Assembly (NCBI GenBank): GCA_022844045.1
Contig: JALHMM010000050.1
Coordinates: 1-44,876, forward strand
Length of the DNA stretch: 44,876 bases
From: Reyranellaceae bacterium
Lineage (GTDB): Bacteria > Pseudomonadota > Alphaproteobacteria > Reyranellales > Reyranellaceae
Reading direction: 5' to 3'
Shown here: in pieces, positions 25,291 to 34,870 of the stretch
Layout of the letters: the number at the start of each line of letters is the position of its first letter
Numbering within the stretch: position 1 is the first letter of the stretch
Translations under genes and position numbers: made by a program
Notes under the pieces: model-generated
Seen by the model: the letters and a program-made list of their open reading frames with translations, nothing else
What the model was told of the DNA's origin: nothing
The model's database searches: none

Positions 25291-26585
25291 CGGCCGCCCT
25301 CCATGCGGTCGCGCCACTGACGCCAGAAGCAGCGCATCTGCTCCTCGTCGTCGTTCATCGGCGGGCCGGAGCGCGGCATGCCCTTGGAGATGTCGTTCCA
25401 GCCGACCTCGCGGGCGTTGGTATAGCCGCGCTGGCAGTTCTCCAGCGCTTCCTGGTCGTCGGGCGTAGCGAAGCCACCTGGCCCCAGGAACTCCAGGAAG
25501 TTGAACAGGCGTAGCTTGCGCAGATCGGCATCCTCGCCGCGCGACCCCAGCGCCCAGGCGCTCACGGTCATCTTGTTGGGCGCCGCGGGCATGAAGGTAC
25601 GGATCGTGATCGCCATGATGTCGTTGATCACCAGGTTGGGGAAGATCAGCATGTTGCGGCTGAACTCGGCGATGCGCGTGCCGCGCTGCTCGCCGAAGCG
25701 CTTGATCAGCTCGACACGCAGCGCCTCGACCACCGGCTTCTTGTCCTCACCCCAGGACGGCACCCAGCGCGCCACCGGCCTGCCCCACGGCGAGGGATAC
25801 TCGATCACCGCGTGGCCATTGCCGAGATCGGTCATGCCGCTGGGGGCGAAGGTGCCGGCGCCGCTCTCCATGCGCAGGCTGCCGATGTTCTTGAGATAGT
25901 CGAAGTAGGTGTTGTGCACCGGGAAGCCATGGAAGGCGTCGATGCTGTTCTCGGCCAACAGCTTCCAGTTGGCATTGATGATGTATTGCTGGCCGGAGCC
26001 GACAACCTCCATGCCGGCCTCGGCATGGTCGGCGACCAGGTCGATATAGTCCTTGGCGCCCGCCAGATAGTCCGACAGGGACACGGCGTTGCGGTCGAAG
26101 TTGACGAACCAGAAATCGCGGTACTGCTCGAGCCGCGGCACCTGCGTGAGGTCGGCGCAGCCGCCGCCATAGTGCTCCTTGCCGTAGTTGCCCTCGTCGA
26201 AGCGCGACGCGAAGCGTCCGTTCACGTTGAACGACCAGCCGTGATAGAAGCAGCGGAACGACAGCGCGTTGCCCTTCTTCTCGCGCACCACCATCGCGCC
26301 GCGATGCGGGCAGGTGTTGAGGAAGGCGTGCACGGCGCCGCCGCGATCGCGGTTGAAGATCAACTCGCGGCCGCCGACGGCACGAGTGATGAAGTCGCAG
26401 GTGTTGGCGATCTCCGAGCTATGGCCGACATAGAGCCAGCAGCGGTCGAAGATCGTGTCGCGTTCGCCCGCGAGCACGTCGTCGTCGGTGAAGGCGCGGC
26501 GGGCGACACGGAACAGATGGCGCTCGCGATCCTCGACCACCAGGCCATTCATGGATTTCGCCTGATGTGCGACATAGGTGTCCAT
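25287..26585 (-). CDS. Rieske ring-hydroxylating oxygenase alpha subunit
   Basis: A 432-residue catalytic subunit. The Rieske [2Fe-2S] cluster is bound by Cys92-x-His94 (CPHRG) and Cys112-x-x-His115 (CFYHGW). The mononuclear iron is held by His219 and His224 (DAFHGFPVH) with a carboxylate at about 376-377 (PDDQE); Asp216 is the bridging residue for electron transfer between subunits. It adds O2 to an aromatic ring or demethylates a substrate. ATG 26585 has GGGAGGG upstream. First gene of a coupled alpha-beta-TetR operon; ferredoxin is divergent 103 bp away. No reductase gene was seen. Confidence 0.95.
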   Translation of the reverse strand: MDTYVAHQAKSMNGLVVEDRERHLFRVARRAFTDDDVLAGERDTIFDRCWLYVGHSSEIANTCDFITRAVGGRELIFNRDRGGAVHAFLNTCPHRGAMVVREKKGNALSFRCFYHGWSFNVNGRFASRFDEGNYGKEHYGGGCADLTQVPRLEQYRDFWFVNFDRNAVSLSDYLAGAKDYIDLVADHAEAGMEVVGSGQQYIINANWKLLAENSIDAFHGFPVHNTYFDYLKNIGSLRMESGAGTFAPSGMTDLGNGHAVIEYPSPWGRPVARWVPSWGEDKKPVVEALRVELIKRFGEQRGTRIAEFSRNMLIFPNLVINDIMAITIRTFMPAAPNKMTVSAWALGSRGEDADLRKLRLFNFLEFLGPGGFATPDDQEALENCQRGYTNAREVGWNDISKGMPRSGPPMNDDEEQMRCFWRQWRDRMEGGR

Positions 26586-26688
26586 TCGGGCGTCCCTCCC
26601 AGGTCTTGCCGAACGCGGGGCGCTTCAGTATCTAACGCTTGTTCGAAATCCTATACCCCGCGCGACGGGGCGGTCAATCGGGTGGGAG
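26586..26688. promoter_or_regulatory. Divergent control region with candidate operator
   Basis: This 103-bp gap must hold promoters for both the oxygenase operon (minus) and the ferredoxin gene (plus). An imperfect palindrome AACGCTTGTT (26634-26643) lies near the middle within TCTAACGCTTGTTCGA. It is the best candidate for binding by the TetR protein encoded in the same operon, but the assignment is inference. No firm -35/-10 boxes can be called. Confidence 0.35.
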
Positions 26689-27009
26689 ATGGCGAAGATT
26701 ACGTTCGAGACGGCCGACGGCAAGGAGCGGACCGTCGATATCGCAACCGGCCAATCGATCATGCTGGGCGCGGTGCAAAACAACGTGTCAGGCATCGACG
26801 CCGATTGCGGCGGCGCGCTGAGCTGCGCCACCTGCATGGTCTACGTCCCCCCCGAATGGGCCGATCGTCTACCGCCCAGGACTGGCGACGAGGACGGCAT
26901 GCTGCAGTTCTCGCCGCACGTGAACGACACGTCGCGCTTGTCCTGCCAGATCACGGTCGACGATACGCTCGACGGCCTGCGCGTGAAGGTTCCGGCGAGC
27001 CAGCATTAG
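26689..27009 (+). CDS. [2Fe-2S] ferredoxin, adrenodoxin/putidaredoxin type
   Basis: A 106-residue electron carrier. The four cluster ligands are Cys40, Cys46, Cys49 (C-x5-C-x2-C) and Cys86, the spacing of the adrenodoxin/putidaredoxin class, with the conserved CGGALSCATC block. ATG 26689 lies just after GGGAG. It is divergent from the Rieske oxygenase and presumably delivers electrons to it. A ferredoxin reductase is missing nearby, so a general one elsewhere must serve. Its stop overlaps the convergent amidohydrolase gene by four bases. Confidence 0.95.
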   Translation: MAKITFETADGKERTVDIATGQSIMLGAVQNNVSGIDADCGGALSCATCMVYVPPEWADRLPPRTGDEDGMLQFSPHVNDTSRLSCQITVDDTLDGLRVKVPASQH

Positions 27010-28031
27010 CCCGCGCCGAGGAAGCGCCGCGCGTTGCCCGACAGCAGGAGGTCGCGTTGCCCGGTATCGAGTCCCAGCGCCTCGATCGCGCCCACCGGAT
27101 CGCGCTCCTCGATGGTGAAGGGATGGTCGGTGCCGACACAGAGCTGCGTGACGCCGAAGCGCTCGATCAGGAAGGCGAGCGTGCCGCGGTGGTAGACCAG
27201 GGTGTCGTAGTAGAGCCGCCGCGCCTGCGTAACAGGCGACTCCTTCACGGTCTCGCGCATGGCGGGAATCGCGTTCCAGCCATGCATGACGCGTGGCAGC
27301 ACCAGGCCGAAGACGCCACCGCCATGGCTGAAGGCGATGCGCAGCCCGCGATGCCGCGCGATCACGCCAGCCATCATCAGCGAGACGATCGCCGTCGAGG
27401 TCTCGCAGCCGAACAGCGCCAGCGCCGGCATGGTCGGCGGTCCGATCAGCCGCTCGGTGCCGGCCGGATGCAACGCATGCACGAAGATCGCCGCGCCCGA
27501 CGCTTCGGCGACTTCGAAGAAGGGCGCGAAGCGCTTGTCGGCGATCGACACGCCGTTGACATTGGTGCCGATCTCGACGCCGTGGAAACCGCCGCTCCGC
27601 ATCAGCAGCTCCAGCTCGCACGCGGCCATGTCTGGATCCTGCAACGGCACCATGCCCAGGCCGCTGAACCGGCCTTTGCCGTCGCGCACCATCGTGGCGA
27701 TGGTGTCGTTGACATGTCGCGCCATCACCCGCGCGTCCTCGGGCTCGAGCCAGTAGGACAGCAGCTCGGGCATCGGCGACAGCACCTGGCGGTCCACACG
27801 GCAGGCCTCCATCACCTCGAGCCGCCGTTCGATGCTCCAGCTATGGTCGCTGACGGTACGGAACACCTTGCCGGCGATCATGACGTTGCAATGATGGCAG
27901 TCATGCGCCGGCTCCATCGACGGCCAGCGGGCATTGGCGTGTCGGCCGGCATAGGCGGGGAAGCTTGCCGGCACGATATGCGTGTGGATGTCGATCGCTC
28001 CGCTGGTCAATGGCCGGCCCTCGCTGTCCAT
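27006..28031 (-). CDS. Amidohydrolase of the ACMSD/decarboxylase-like family
   Basis: A 341-residue TIM-barrel metal enzyme. Metal ligands are His16 and His18 (DIHTHIV), His185 (FVHALHP) and Asp302 (GTDHPF), with His236 (FSHGGG) as probable acid/base. This pattern fits 2-amino-3-carboxymuconate-6-semialdehyde decarboxylase and related non-oxidative decarboxylases or hydratases in aromatic catabolism. In this cluster it could act on the LigB-type ring-cleavage product or decarboxylate an aromatic acid. ATG 28031 is divergent from the SDR gene (59-bp gap). Confidence 0.88.
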   Translation of the reverse strand: MDSEGRPLTSGAIDIHTHIVPASFPAYAGRHANARWPSMEPAHDCHHCNVMIAGKVFRTVSDHSWSIERRLEVMEACRVDRQVLSPMPELLSYWLEPEDARVMARHVNDTIATMVRDGKGRFSGLGMVPLQDPDMAACELELLMRSGGFHGVEIGTNVNGVSIADKRFAPFFEVAEASGAAIFVHALHPAGTERLIGPPTMPALALFGCETSTAIVSLMMAGVIARHRGLRIAFSHGGGVFGLVLPRVMHGWNAIPAMRETVKESPVTQARRLYYDTLVYHRGTLAFLIERFGVTQLCVGTDHPFTIEERDPVGAIEALGLDTGQRDLLLSGNARRFLGAG

Positions 28032-28090
28032 ACTCGTCCGGCCCTTTATTCGTCATCGACCCGGACAGGTCCAGAGCAAGGGGGAACGCC

Positions 28091-28912
28091 ATGAAGCTCC
28101 AAGGCAAGGTCGCGCTGGTCACCGGCACGAGTCCGAACATCGGTGGCGGCATCGCCGAAGCGCTGGCGGCGGAGGGTGCCGCCCTGATCTGCGTCGACGC
28201 CGCGCGCGCCAACGCCGAGGATTGCGCCAACGCGATCAAGGCCGCGGGTGGCCGCGCGACGGGCAAGGTCTGCGACGTGCTCGATCAGGACCAGGTCAGG
28301 CGCACGGTGGAGGAGGCCTGCGCCGAGTTCGGCCGCATCGACGTGCTGGTCAACAACGCGGTGATCTTCAACAAGAAGGGCGTGCTGAACATGCCCCTGG
28401 CAGAATGGGAGAAGCAGATCGGCGTGATCCTCACCGGCGCCTTCCTGTTCACCAAACACGTCGCGCAGTCGATGATCGATCGCAAGACCAAGGGCGTCAT
28501 CATCAACATCATCTCGACGGCGGGACATCAGGGCGAGCCCGGCAACATCGCCTACAGCACCGCCAAATGCGGCATGCTGAACTTCACCCGCTCGGCGGCG
28601 ATGGAGCTGGTGGGCCACGGCATCCGCGTCAACAGCCTCACGCCCACCGCCACGGATCCCACTGAATCGGACGTACGGGCGGCGCGCTGGGGCCGCGCTG
28701 TGCCAAGCCCCAACCCGGCGCGCGATGCCGCCTTCGACGTCTTTCGCCGCGGCGTGCCGATGCAGCGACTGCCGCGGCCCAGCGACTACGGCCGCGCCGC
28801 CGTGTTCCTCGCCAGCGACGACTCCGACATGATGACCGGTACCGACCTGCGCATCGATGGCGGCGCGGTGGCGCGCTACTGGGCCTGGAACCCCGCGCGG
28901 GAGAACGTCTGA
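28091..28912 (+). CDS. Short-chain dehydrogenase/reductase
   Basis: A 273-residue SDR with cofactor motif TGTSPNIGGGIA (11-22) and VNNA (87-90). The catalytic Ser142, Tyr155 and Lys159 are in place (IISTAG, YSTAK). Asp36 at the end of beta-2 (ICVDAAR) suggests NAD preference. ATG 28091 has GGGGGAA upstream. Beside a Rieske oxygenase, ferredoxin and extradiol enzyme it could be the cis-dihydrodiol dehydrogenase that re-aromatises the product, but this is inference. Confidence 0.9.
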   Translation: MKLQGKVALVTGTSPNIGGGIAEALAAEGAALICVDAARANAEDCANAIKAAGGRATGKVCDVLDQDQVRRTVEEACAEFGRIDVLVNNAVIFNKKGVLNMPLAEWEKQIGVILTGAFLFTKHVAQSMIDRKTKGVIINIISTAGHQGEPGNIAYSTAKCGMLNFTRSAAMELVGHGIRVNSLTPTATDPTESDVRAARWGRAVPSPNPARDAAFDVFRRGVPMQRLPRPSDYGRAAVFLASDDSDMMTGTDLRIDGGAVARYWAWNPARENV

Positions 28913-28940
28913 GACCGCTCAAGAAACCGATTTCAGTATC

Positions 28941-28976
28941 GTGATGTCTGCGCGGTTGCGCCCCCGCTGACATCAC
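28941..28976. promoter_or_regulatory. Inverted repeat between SDR and ABC genes
   Basis: GTGATGTC (28941-28948) and GACATCAC (28969-28976) are perfect 8-bp arms with a 20-base spacer containing its own GCGC-rich inner arms. It could be a terminator-like hairpin for the SDR gene or an operator for the ABC genes that start 75 bases later. It lacks a T-tract. Confidence 0.4.
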
Positions 28977-29051
28977 CGTACCCTCTTGCTCGACAGGGAG
29001 TTGCCCGTCGTACGCGCGTGATCCGACAAACCCGCGACGAGCGAGACGCAA

Positions 29052-30025
29052 ATGGCCGAGCCGGTTCTGACGCTGGACGACCTCACCGTGCGCTTTCGCC
29101 TGCGCCGCGGCGAGTTGACAGCTGTAGATGGCGTGTCCTTCACCGTACATCGCGGCGAAACCTTCGGGCTCGTGGGCGAATCGGGATCGGGCAAGTCGGT
29201 GACCGCGCGTTCGATCATGCGGCTGATCCCCGAACCACCGGGCGACATTCCGCGCGGCCGCATCGTCTTCGAGGGTCGCGACGTGCTGGAACTGAGCGAT
29301 GCGGAAATGCGCGCGCTGCGTGGCCGGCGCATCGCCATGGTCTTCCAGGAACCGATGAGCGCGCTCAATCCGGTGTTCACCGTGAGCGCACAGATCTCCG
29401 ACGCGCTGCGTACCAATCTCGGCCTGTCGAAGCAGGACGCGCGCGAGCGCGTCGTCGAGCTGCTGACGCTGGTCGGCATCCCCTCGCCGCGCAAGCGGCT
29501 CGACAGCTACGTGCACGAATTCTCCGGCGGCATGCGCCAGCGCGTCATGCTGGCCATGGCGCTCAGCTGCAATCCCACCTTCCTGATCGCCGACGAGCCG
29601 ACGACGGCGCTCGACGTGACCATCCAGGCGACCATCCTCGAGCTGATCACCAGCATGATCGAGCGGCTCGGCATGTCGCTGATCTTCATCACCCACAATC
29701 TCGGTGTCGTCGCCCATGCCTGCGACACGATCGGTGTCATGTACGCCTCGCATATGGTCGAGCTCGGCGCCACGCGCGAGATCTTCCGCAACCCGCAGCA
29801 TCCCTACACCGTCGGCCTGCTGAACTCGATTCCACGGCTGGACACGCAGGCGAAGTACCTGACGCCGATCACCGGCACCGTCTGCAACATGATGGATCCG
29901 CCGCGGGGCTGTAAGTTCCATCCGCGCTGCGCGCACGCCATGGAGATCTGCAAGCGCGAGATCCCGCCGCTGCGCGAGGTCGCGCCGGGCCATCACGCCG
30001 CCTGCCACCTGCACGGACGGCAGTG

Positions 30026-30026
<1 letters not shown>
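29052..30026 (+). CDS. Oligopeptide-type ABC transporter ATPase (DppD-like)
   Basis: A 324-residue ATPase. Walker A is GESGSGKS (42-49), the ABC signature is FSGGMRQRV and Walker B ends in [11 protein letters not shown]. The C-terminal oligopeptide/dipeptide motif is present, with four Cys ([19 protein letters not shown]), typical of DppD/OppD and often binding an iron-sulphur cluster. It partners the downstream ATPase; stop and start overlap by one base. The permeases are on the opposite strand at 31.1-33.0 kb. Confidence 0.95.
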
Positions 30027-31012
<986 letters not shown>

Positions 31013-31016
31013 CCCG

Positions 31017-31127
31017 ACCTCATGCTGAGGAAACTGCCCAGCGGCCGTCTTGAGGCATGGGCAACGGACACCGAGCGGATTGCCCACCCTTCGAGACGCC
31101 CCCTGCAGGCGCTCCTCAGGGTGAGGT
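31017..31127. repeat. Intergenic inverted repeat (CCTCATGCTGAGGA family)
   Basis: The left arm ACCTCATGCTGAGGA (31017-31031) pairs imperfectly with TCCTCAGGGTGAGGT (31113-31127). Inner parts include GTCTTGAGGCATGGGC and CGAGACGCCCCCTGC. It fills the 120-bp space between converging ABC genes and can form a strong bidirectional hairpin. I recall similar CCTCAT-CTGAGG repeats from other alphaproteobacteria. No further copy was noticed in this window. Confidence 0.7.
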
Positions 31128-31132
31128 TTGAC

Positions 31133-32080
31133 TCAGCGTTCCGCCAGCCTGGGATCGAGGATATCGCGCAGGCCGTCGCCGAAGAGATTGAAAGCGAGCA
31201 CGGTGTAGCAGATGGCGAGGCCGGGGAAGGCCGCCATGAGCGCGTGCGTCTCCATGTAATCGCGTGCGGCGCTGAGATCGGCGCCCCAGTCGGGCGTCGG
31301 CGGTGGCGTCCCCAGGCCCAGGAAGGATAGCGCCGCCACGATCAGGATGACGGTGCCCAGTCGCACCGTGGCGGTGACGATCAGTGGCGACACGATGTTG
31401 GGCAGCACCTGGCCCAGCGCGATCCGCACCGACGAATCACCCATCGCGCGCGCCGCCTCGACATACTCCTTCTGTTTCTCAGCCAGCACCGAGCCACGCG
31501 CAAGTCGCGCCTTTTCGGGCATGCCGGCGAGGCCGAGCGCTCCGATCAGCACGATGTCCATCATCACGCCTTCGAGCTTCCAAGCCTGCGCGACCGTCAC
31601 GAACAAGAGATAGAGCAGCAATCCGGGAAAGGCGAGCAGTCCGTCGACGAACCTCATCCCCAACGTATCGGCCATCCCGCCCCAGTAGCCCGCCAGCACG
31701 CCGAACGGCACGCCCACCAGCATCGAGACCGCGACGGCCAGGACCGCGATCGTCACAAGCCGCCGCCCGCCATACAGCAGCCGCGAATAGATATCGCGCC
31801 CCATCCGGTCGGTGCCCAGCAGATGCTCCGCCGAAGGTGGCGCGAGACGGGCGCGGTAGTTCTGCTTGATCGGATCGTGGGTGGCGATCCACGGCGTGGC
31901 GATGCAGGCACTGAACAGCAGCACAAGCATCACCGCGCCGATGGTGGCGGTACGGCTCTTGCGCAACTCGTACCAGGTGTTGGAGAGCGCGGCCATGGCG
32001 CGCTTGAGAAGCGGCGGCGCCGGCGGCACGCGCCGTTCGTCGGCGATATCGACCAGCTTGCCGGCATCCAGTTCGGTCAT
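31133..32080 (-). CDS. Oligopeptide-type ABC permease (DppC-like)
   Basis: A 315-residue inner-membrane permease of the binding-protein-dependent transport family. One N-terminal helix (about 45-65) is followed by the characteristic LGTDRMGRDIYSRLLYG (about 88-104), then five more helices with the EAA coupling loop (EYVEAARAMGDSS). It begins ten bases after the DppB-like gene. A TAGGTGG site precedes ATG 32080. Confidence 0.94.
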   Translation of the reverse strand: MTELDAGKLVDIADERRVPPAPPLLKRAMAALSNTWYELRKSRTATIGAVMLVLLFSACIATPWIATHDPIKQNYRARLAPPSAEHLLGTDRMGRDIYSRLLYGGRRLVTIAVLAVAVSMLVGVPFGVLAGYWGGMADTLGMRFVDGLLAFPGLLLYLLFVTVAQAWKLEGVMMDIVLIGALGLAGMPEKARLARGSVLAEKQKEYVEAARAMGDSSVRIALGQVLPNIVSPLIVTATVRLGTVILIVAALSFLGLGTPPPTPDWGADLSAARDYMETHALMAAFPGLAICYTVLAFNLFGDGLRDILDPRLAER

Positions 32081-32090
32081 GTCGGGCCAC

Positions 32091-33041
32091 CTACGCCAGT
32101 TTGACGCGTGGATTGAGAAGCCGGTACGTCAGGTCGACCAGCAGGTTCATGACGACGACCATGACGCCCAGGACGAGCACGCCGGCCTGGATCAGCGGAT
32201 AGTCGCGCTGCAGGATCGCCTCGAAGATCGCGCGGCCGATGCCCGGCCAGGCGAAGATGGATTCCAGCACCACCGTGCCGCCCAGCAAGTTGGCGAGCTG
32301 CAGGCCGCTGATGGTGATGGTCGGGATCATGGCGTTGCGCAAGGTGTACCGGAAGATCACCCGCCGCTCCGGAAGGCCCATCGCGCGCGCCGTATCGACA
32401 TACTCCTTGCTTAGTTCATCGAGCATGCTCGACCGCGTGAGGCGGGTCGTGAAGGCGGCCTGGCGAAAGCCGATGGCCGCCGCCGGCAGAATGAGGAACT
32501 GCAGGCTGCCCCAGAAGTCCTCCAACGGGCTGACGTAGCCGGATGAGGGCAGCCAGCCGAGGTAGAGCGAGAACAGCAGCACGCAGAGGATCGCGAACCA
32601 GAACTCGGGGATGGATATCCCGGCCAGCGACGTCACCTGCGCCGAATAGTCGACCGCCGAGTTGCGACGCATGGCGGCGAAAGTGCCGAGCGGCACGGCG
32701 ATCAGCATGGAGAGCGAGATGCCGACGACGGCGAGGTACATCGTCGCCGGGATGCGACTCAAGAGCTCGGTCGAGATCGGCCGCCGCGTCACCAGCGACT
32801 TGCCGAAATCGAACTCGGCGACGCGGACGAGCCACAGGGCGTAGCGCTCGTAGATCGGCCGGTCGAGGCCATACTCCTTTCTGAGAATCGCACGCGCTTC
32901 CTCGATGTCGCCACCCTCGGTACCGACCAGAGTGTCGACGATCGAGCCCGGCAGCGCCTCGACGAAGCAGAACACCACCACCGTCAGCACCAGCACGACG
33001 GGGACGAGCTGGGCGATGCGGCGCAGGATGTAGGCGAGCAT
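32091..33041 (-). CDS. Oligopeptide-type ABC permease (DppB-like)
   Basis: A 316-residue permease. The N-terminus MLAYILRRIAQLVPVVLVLTVVVF is the usual DppB/OppB first helix. It has the DRPIYERYALWL periplasmic part, six predicted helices and an EAA loop (EYVDTARAMGLPERRV). It lies 13 bp after the binding-protein gene and 10 bp before the DppC-like gene, so the three form one operon. Confidence 0.94.
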   Translation of the reverse strand: MLAYILRRIAQLVPVVLVLTVVVFCFVEALPGSIVDTLVGTEGGDIEEARAILRKEYGLDRPIYERYALWLVRVAEFDFGKSLVTRRPISTELLSRIPATMYLAVVGISLSMLIAVPLGTFAAMRRNSAVDYSAQVTSLAGISIPEFWFAILCVLLFSLYLGWLPSSGYVSPLEDFWGSLQFLILPAAAIGFRQAAFTTRLTRSSMLDELSKEYVDTARAMGLPERRVIFRYTLRNAMIPTITISGLQLANLLGGTVVLESIFAWPGIGRAIFEAILQRDYPLIQAGVLVLGVMVVVMNLLVDLTYRLLNPRVKLA

Positions 33042-33054
33042 CGCCCGAGCCGCC

Positions 33055-34680
33055 TCAGGCTTCGATCCACGTGCGCCGCATGCCGGCGCCCGCGTAGCTC
33101 CATGGCCCCGAGAAGGACGGCACGTAGCCCTTCACGCGGGTACGATGGCCGGCCATCATCAGCGGCACGTAGTGCGTGTACAGCATCGGCAGGTCGCGGT
33201 TCACCAGCGCCTCGACGTCGGCGTACATCTGCCGGCGCTTGGCCCGGTCGCGCTCCTGGCGCGCCGCGAGGATGATCTGGTCCGCCTTCTCGTTCACGTA
33301 GCCGTTGCGGCGGCGGTTCTCCGGCGCACTCGACAGGATGTTGCGTCCGTACCAACCGTCTGGGTCGAGACGGTAGGAGTTCGCCGTCGAGTCGATGTTG
33401 TAGTCGCCCTTGCCCTGCTTCTCCAACATCACCGGCGACGGCAGGATCTCGAGCACGACGTTGAAGCCTGCGTCCTTCAGCATGGCATGCACGAGTTCGC
33501 CGGACTGTTGCATGTAGGGGAAGGTGTCGTTGGCGATGATGGTGAGCCGCTCGTCGCCGCCCTTCGCCTTCTTGCGCAGCGCCTTGGCCTTGTCGAGATC
33601 GAACTTGGACGACGGCTCCATGCCTTTCGGGTGCCATGGGCTGGCTTCGCTGTAGAACCCGTTGGCGATCGAGCCTATGCCGTTGAACACCGCCTGATGG
33701 ATGCCTTCGCGATCGATGGCGTGGGCGATGGCCTGCCGGAGCAGATGGGCGTCGGGATTGTCCTTGTTCGACAGCAGGCCGTTCTTCAGGTTGAAGTACA
33801 TCATGGCCGTGCCGACCTGCGGCACTGGCCAGGTCTCGAACGTCTTGCCGTGGTCCTTCTTGAAGGCCGCCGCGTCGGCGTAGGCGACGTTGTCGATCAG
33901 ATCGAGCTCGTTGGCGCGCAGGGCGGTGAGCCGCACGCGGTCCTCCTTCTTGGGCATGCCGATCAGCCCATCGAGGTAGGGCAGAGAGTTGCCCTCGGCG
34001 TCCGTCTCGTAGAAGTTCTCGAAGCGCACAAGCTCGCACCGGTCGTGGCGGCGCCACGACTTGAACTTGAACGGCCCGCAATTGACCGGCTCCGTATCGG
34101 CCTTGTCGGCGGCGCCCGGGGCCATCAGGTTCACCGGGTAATAGACGAGGTTGATGTCGAGCGCGACGTCCGGTTCCTTGAGGTGGAAGCGCACCGTGTG
34201 CTTGTCGTCCACCGTGACGCGCTCCACGCCCGACACCACCGAACGCGTGAAGGCGTGGCTCATCTTGGGATCTTTGATCCGCTCGATGTTCCACTTGACC
34301 GACTCGGCGTCGATCGTCTGGCCGTTGTGGTATTCGGCGCCGCGCCTCAGCTTGAACGTCCAGGTCTTGAGGTCGGCCGAGGTGTCCCACGACTCGGCGA
34401 CGGCGGGCTTGGGCTCCATCTTTTCATCGAAGTCGACCAGGCCGCCGGTGATGCCCGTCAGCGGATGGGACACGAAATAGATGATGTTGCGATGGGTATC
34501 GAGGCCGACCGAGTCGTCGCGCGTGCCAAAGCGCAGCATCCCGCCCCGTTTGGGGTGCTTCTTCCCGGCCGCCGCCTCCTGGGGAGGCAGCCCGACCATC
34601 GCTGCGCCTGCCAGCGCCGTGGTCGATGCGAGAAATCTACGCCTACTTTGTTCGATGCCCTTATTGTTTTCGCCAGTCAT
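33055..34680 (-). CDS. ABC transporter solute-binding protein, family 5, Tat-exported
   Basis: A 541-residue binding protein and first gene of the binding protein-DppB-DppC operon. The N-terminus carries a twin-arginine motif (SRRRFLAS, about 12-19) and a hydrophobic stretch, so export is probably by Tat in a folded state. The mature part begins near KKHPKRGGMLRFGTRDD and shows AESWDTSADLKTWTFKLR, the family-5 hallmark. ATG 34680 follows GGGAGG. It differs in sequence from the orphan binding protein at 16.7-18.3 kb. Ligand unknown. Confidence 0.95.
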   Translation of the reverse strand: MTGENNKGIEQSRRRFLASTTALAGAAMVGLPPQEAAAGKKHPKRGGMLRFGTRDDSVGLDTHRNIIYFVSHPLTGITGGLVDFDEKMEPKPAVAESWDTSADLKTWTFKLRRGAEYHNGQTIDAESVKWNIERIKDPKMSHAFTRSVVSGVERVTVDDKHTVRFHLKEPDVALDINLVYYPVNLMAPGAADKADTEPVNCGPFKFKSWRRHDRCELVRFENFYETDAEGNSLPYLDGLIGMPKKEDRVRLTALRANELDLIDNVAYADAAAFKKDHGKTFETWPVPQVGTAMMYFNLKNGLLSNKDNPDAHLLRQAIAHAIDREGIHQAVFNGIGSIANGFYSEASPWHPKGMEPSSKFDLDKAKALRKKAKGGDERLTIIANDTFPYMQQSGELVHAMLKDAGFNVVLEILPSPVMLEKQGKGDYNIDSTANSYRLDPDGWYGRNILSSAPENRRRNGYVNEKADQIILAARQERDRAKRRQMYADVEALVNRDLPMLYTHYVPLMMAGHRTRVKGYVPSFSGPWSYAGAGMRRTWIEA

Positions 34681-34870
34681 GGACGAAGCCTCCCTGAACG
34701 AGGTTTTTTCGGGCCGAAAGCGGCTATGTGGTCAGTCGACTAATCGATGCTGGTCTCCGATGGGAACTACGCGACGCCGATTCCGTCAGTCGGGAATACG
34801 CCAATGCGCGAACTGTTCGAAGCCTGACGACATTGGCGGGAAAGTCAACGCCCGACCGCTCACGATCGCA

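Noticed and set aside
33145..34743. A 532-codon plus-strand frame opposite the Tat-exported binding protein
   Set aside because: GC-rich shadow of a gene with clear family-5 motifs and signal sequence; similar antisense frames at 21601-23067 and 25812-28094 were dropped for the same reason.
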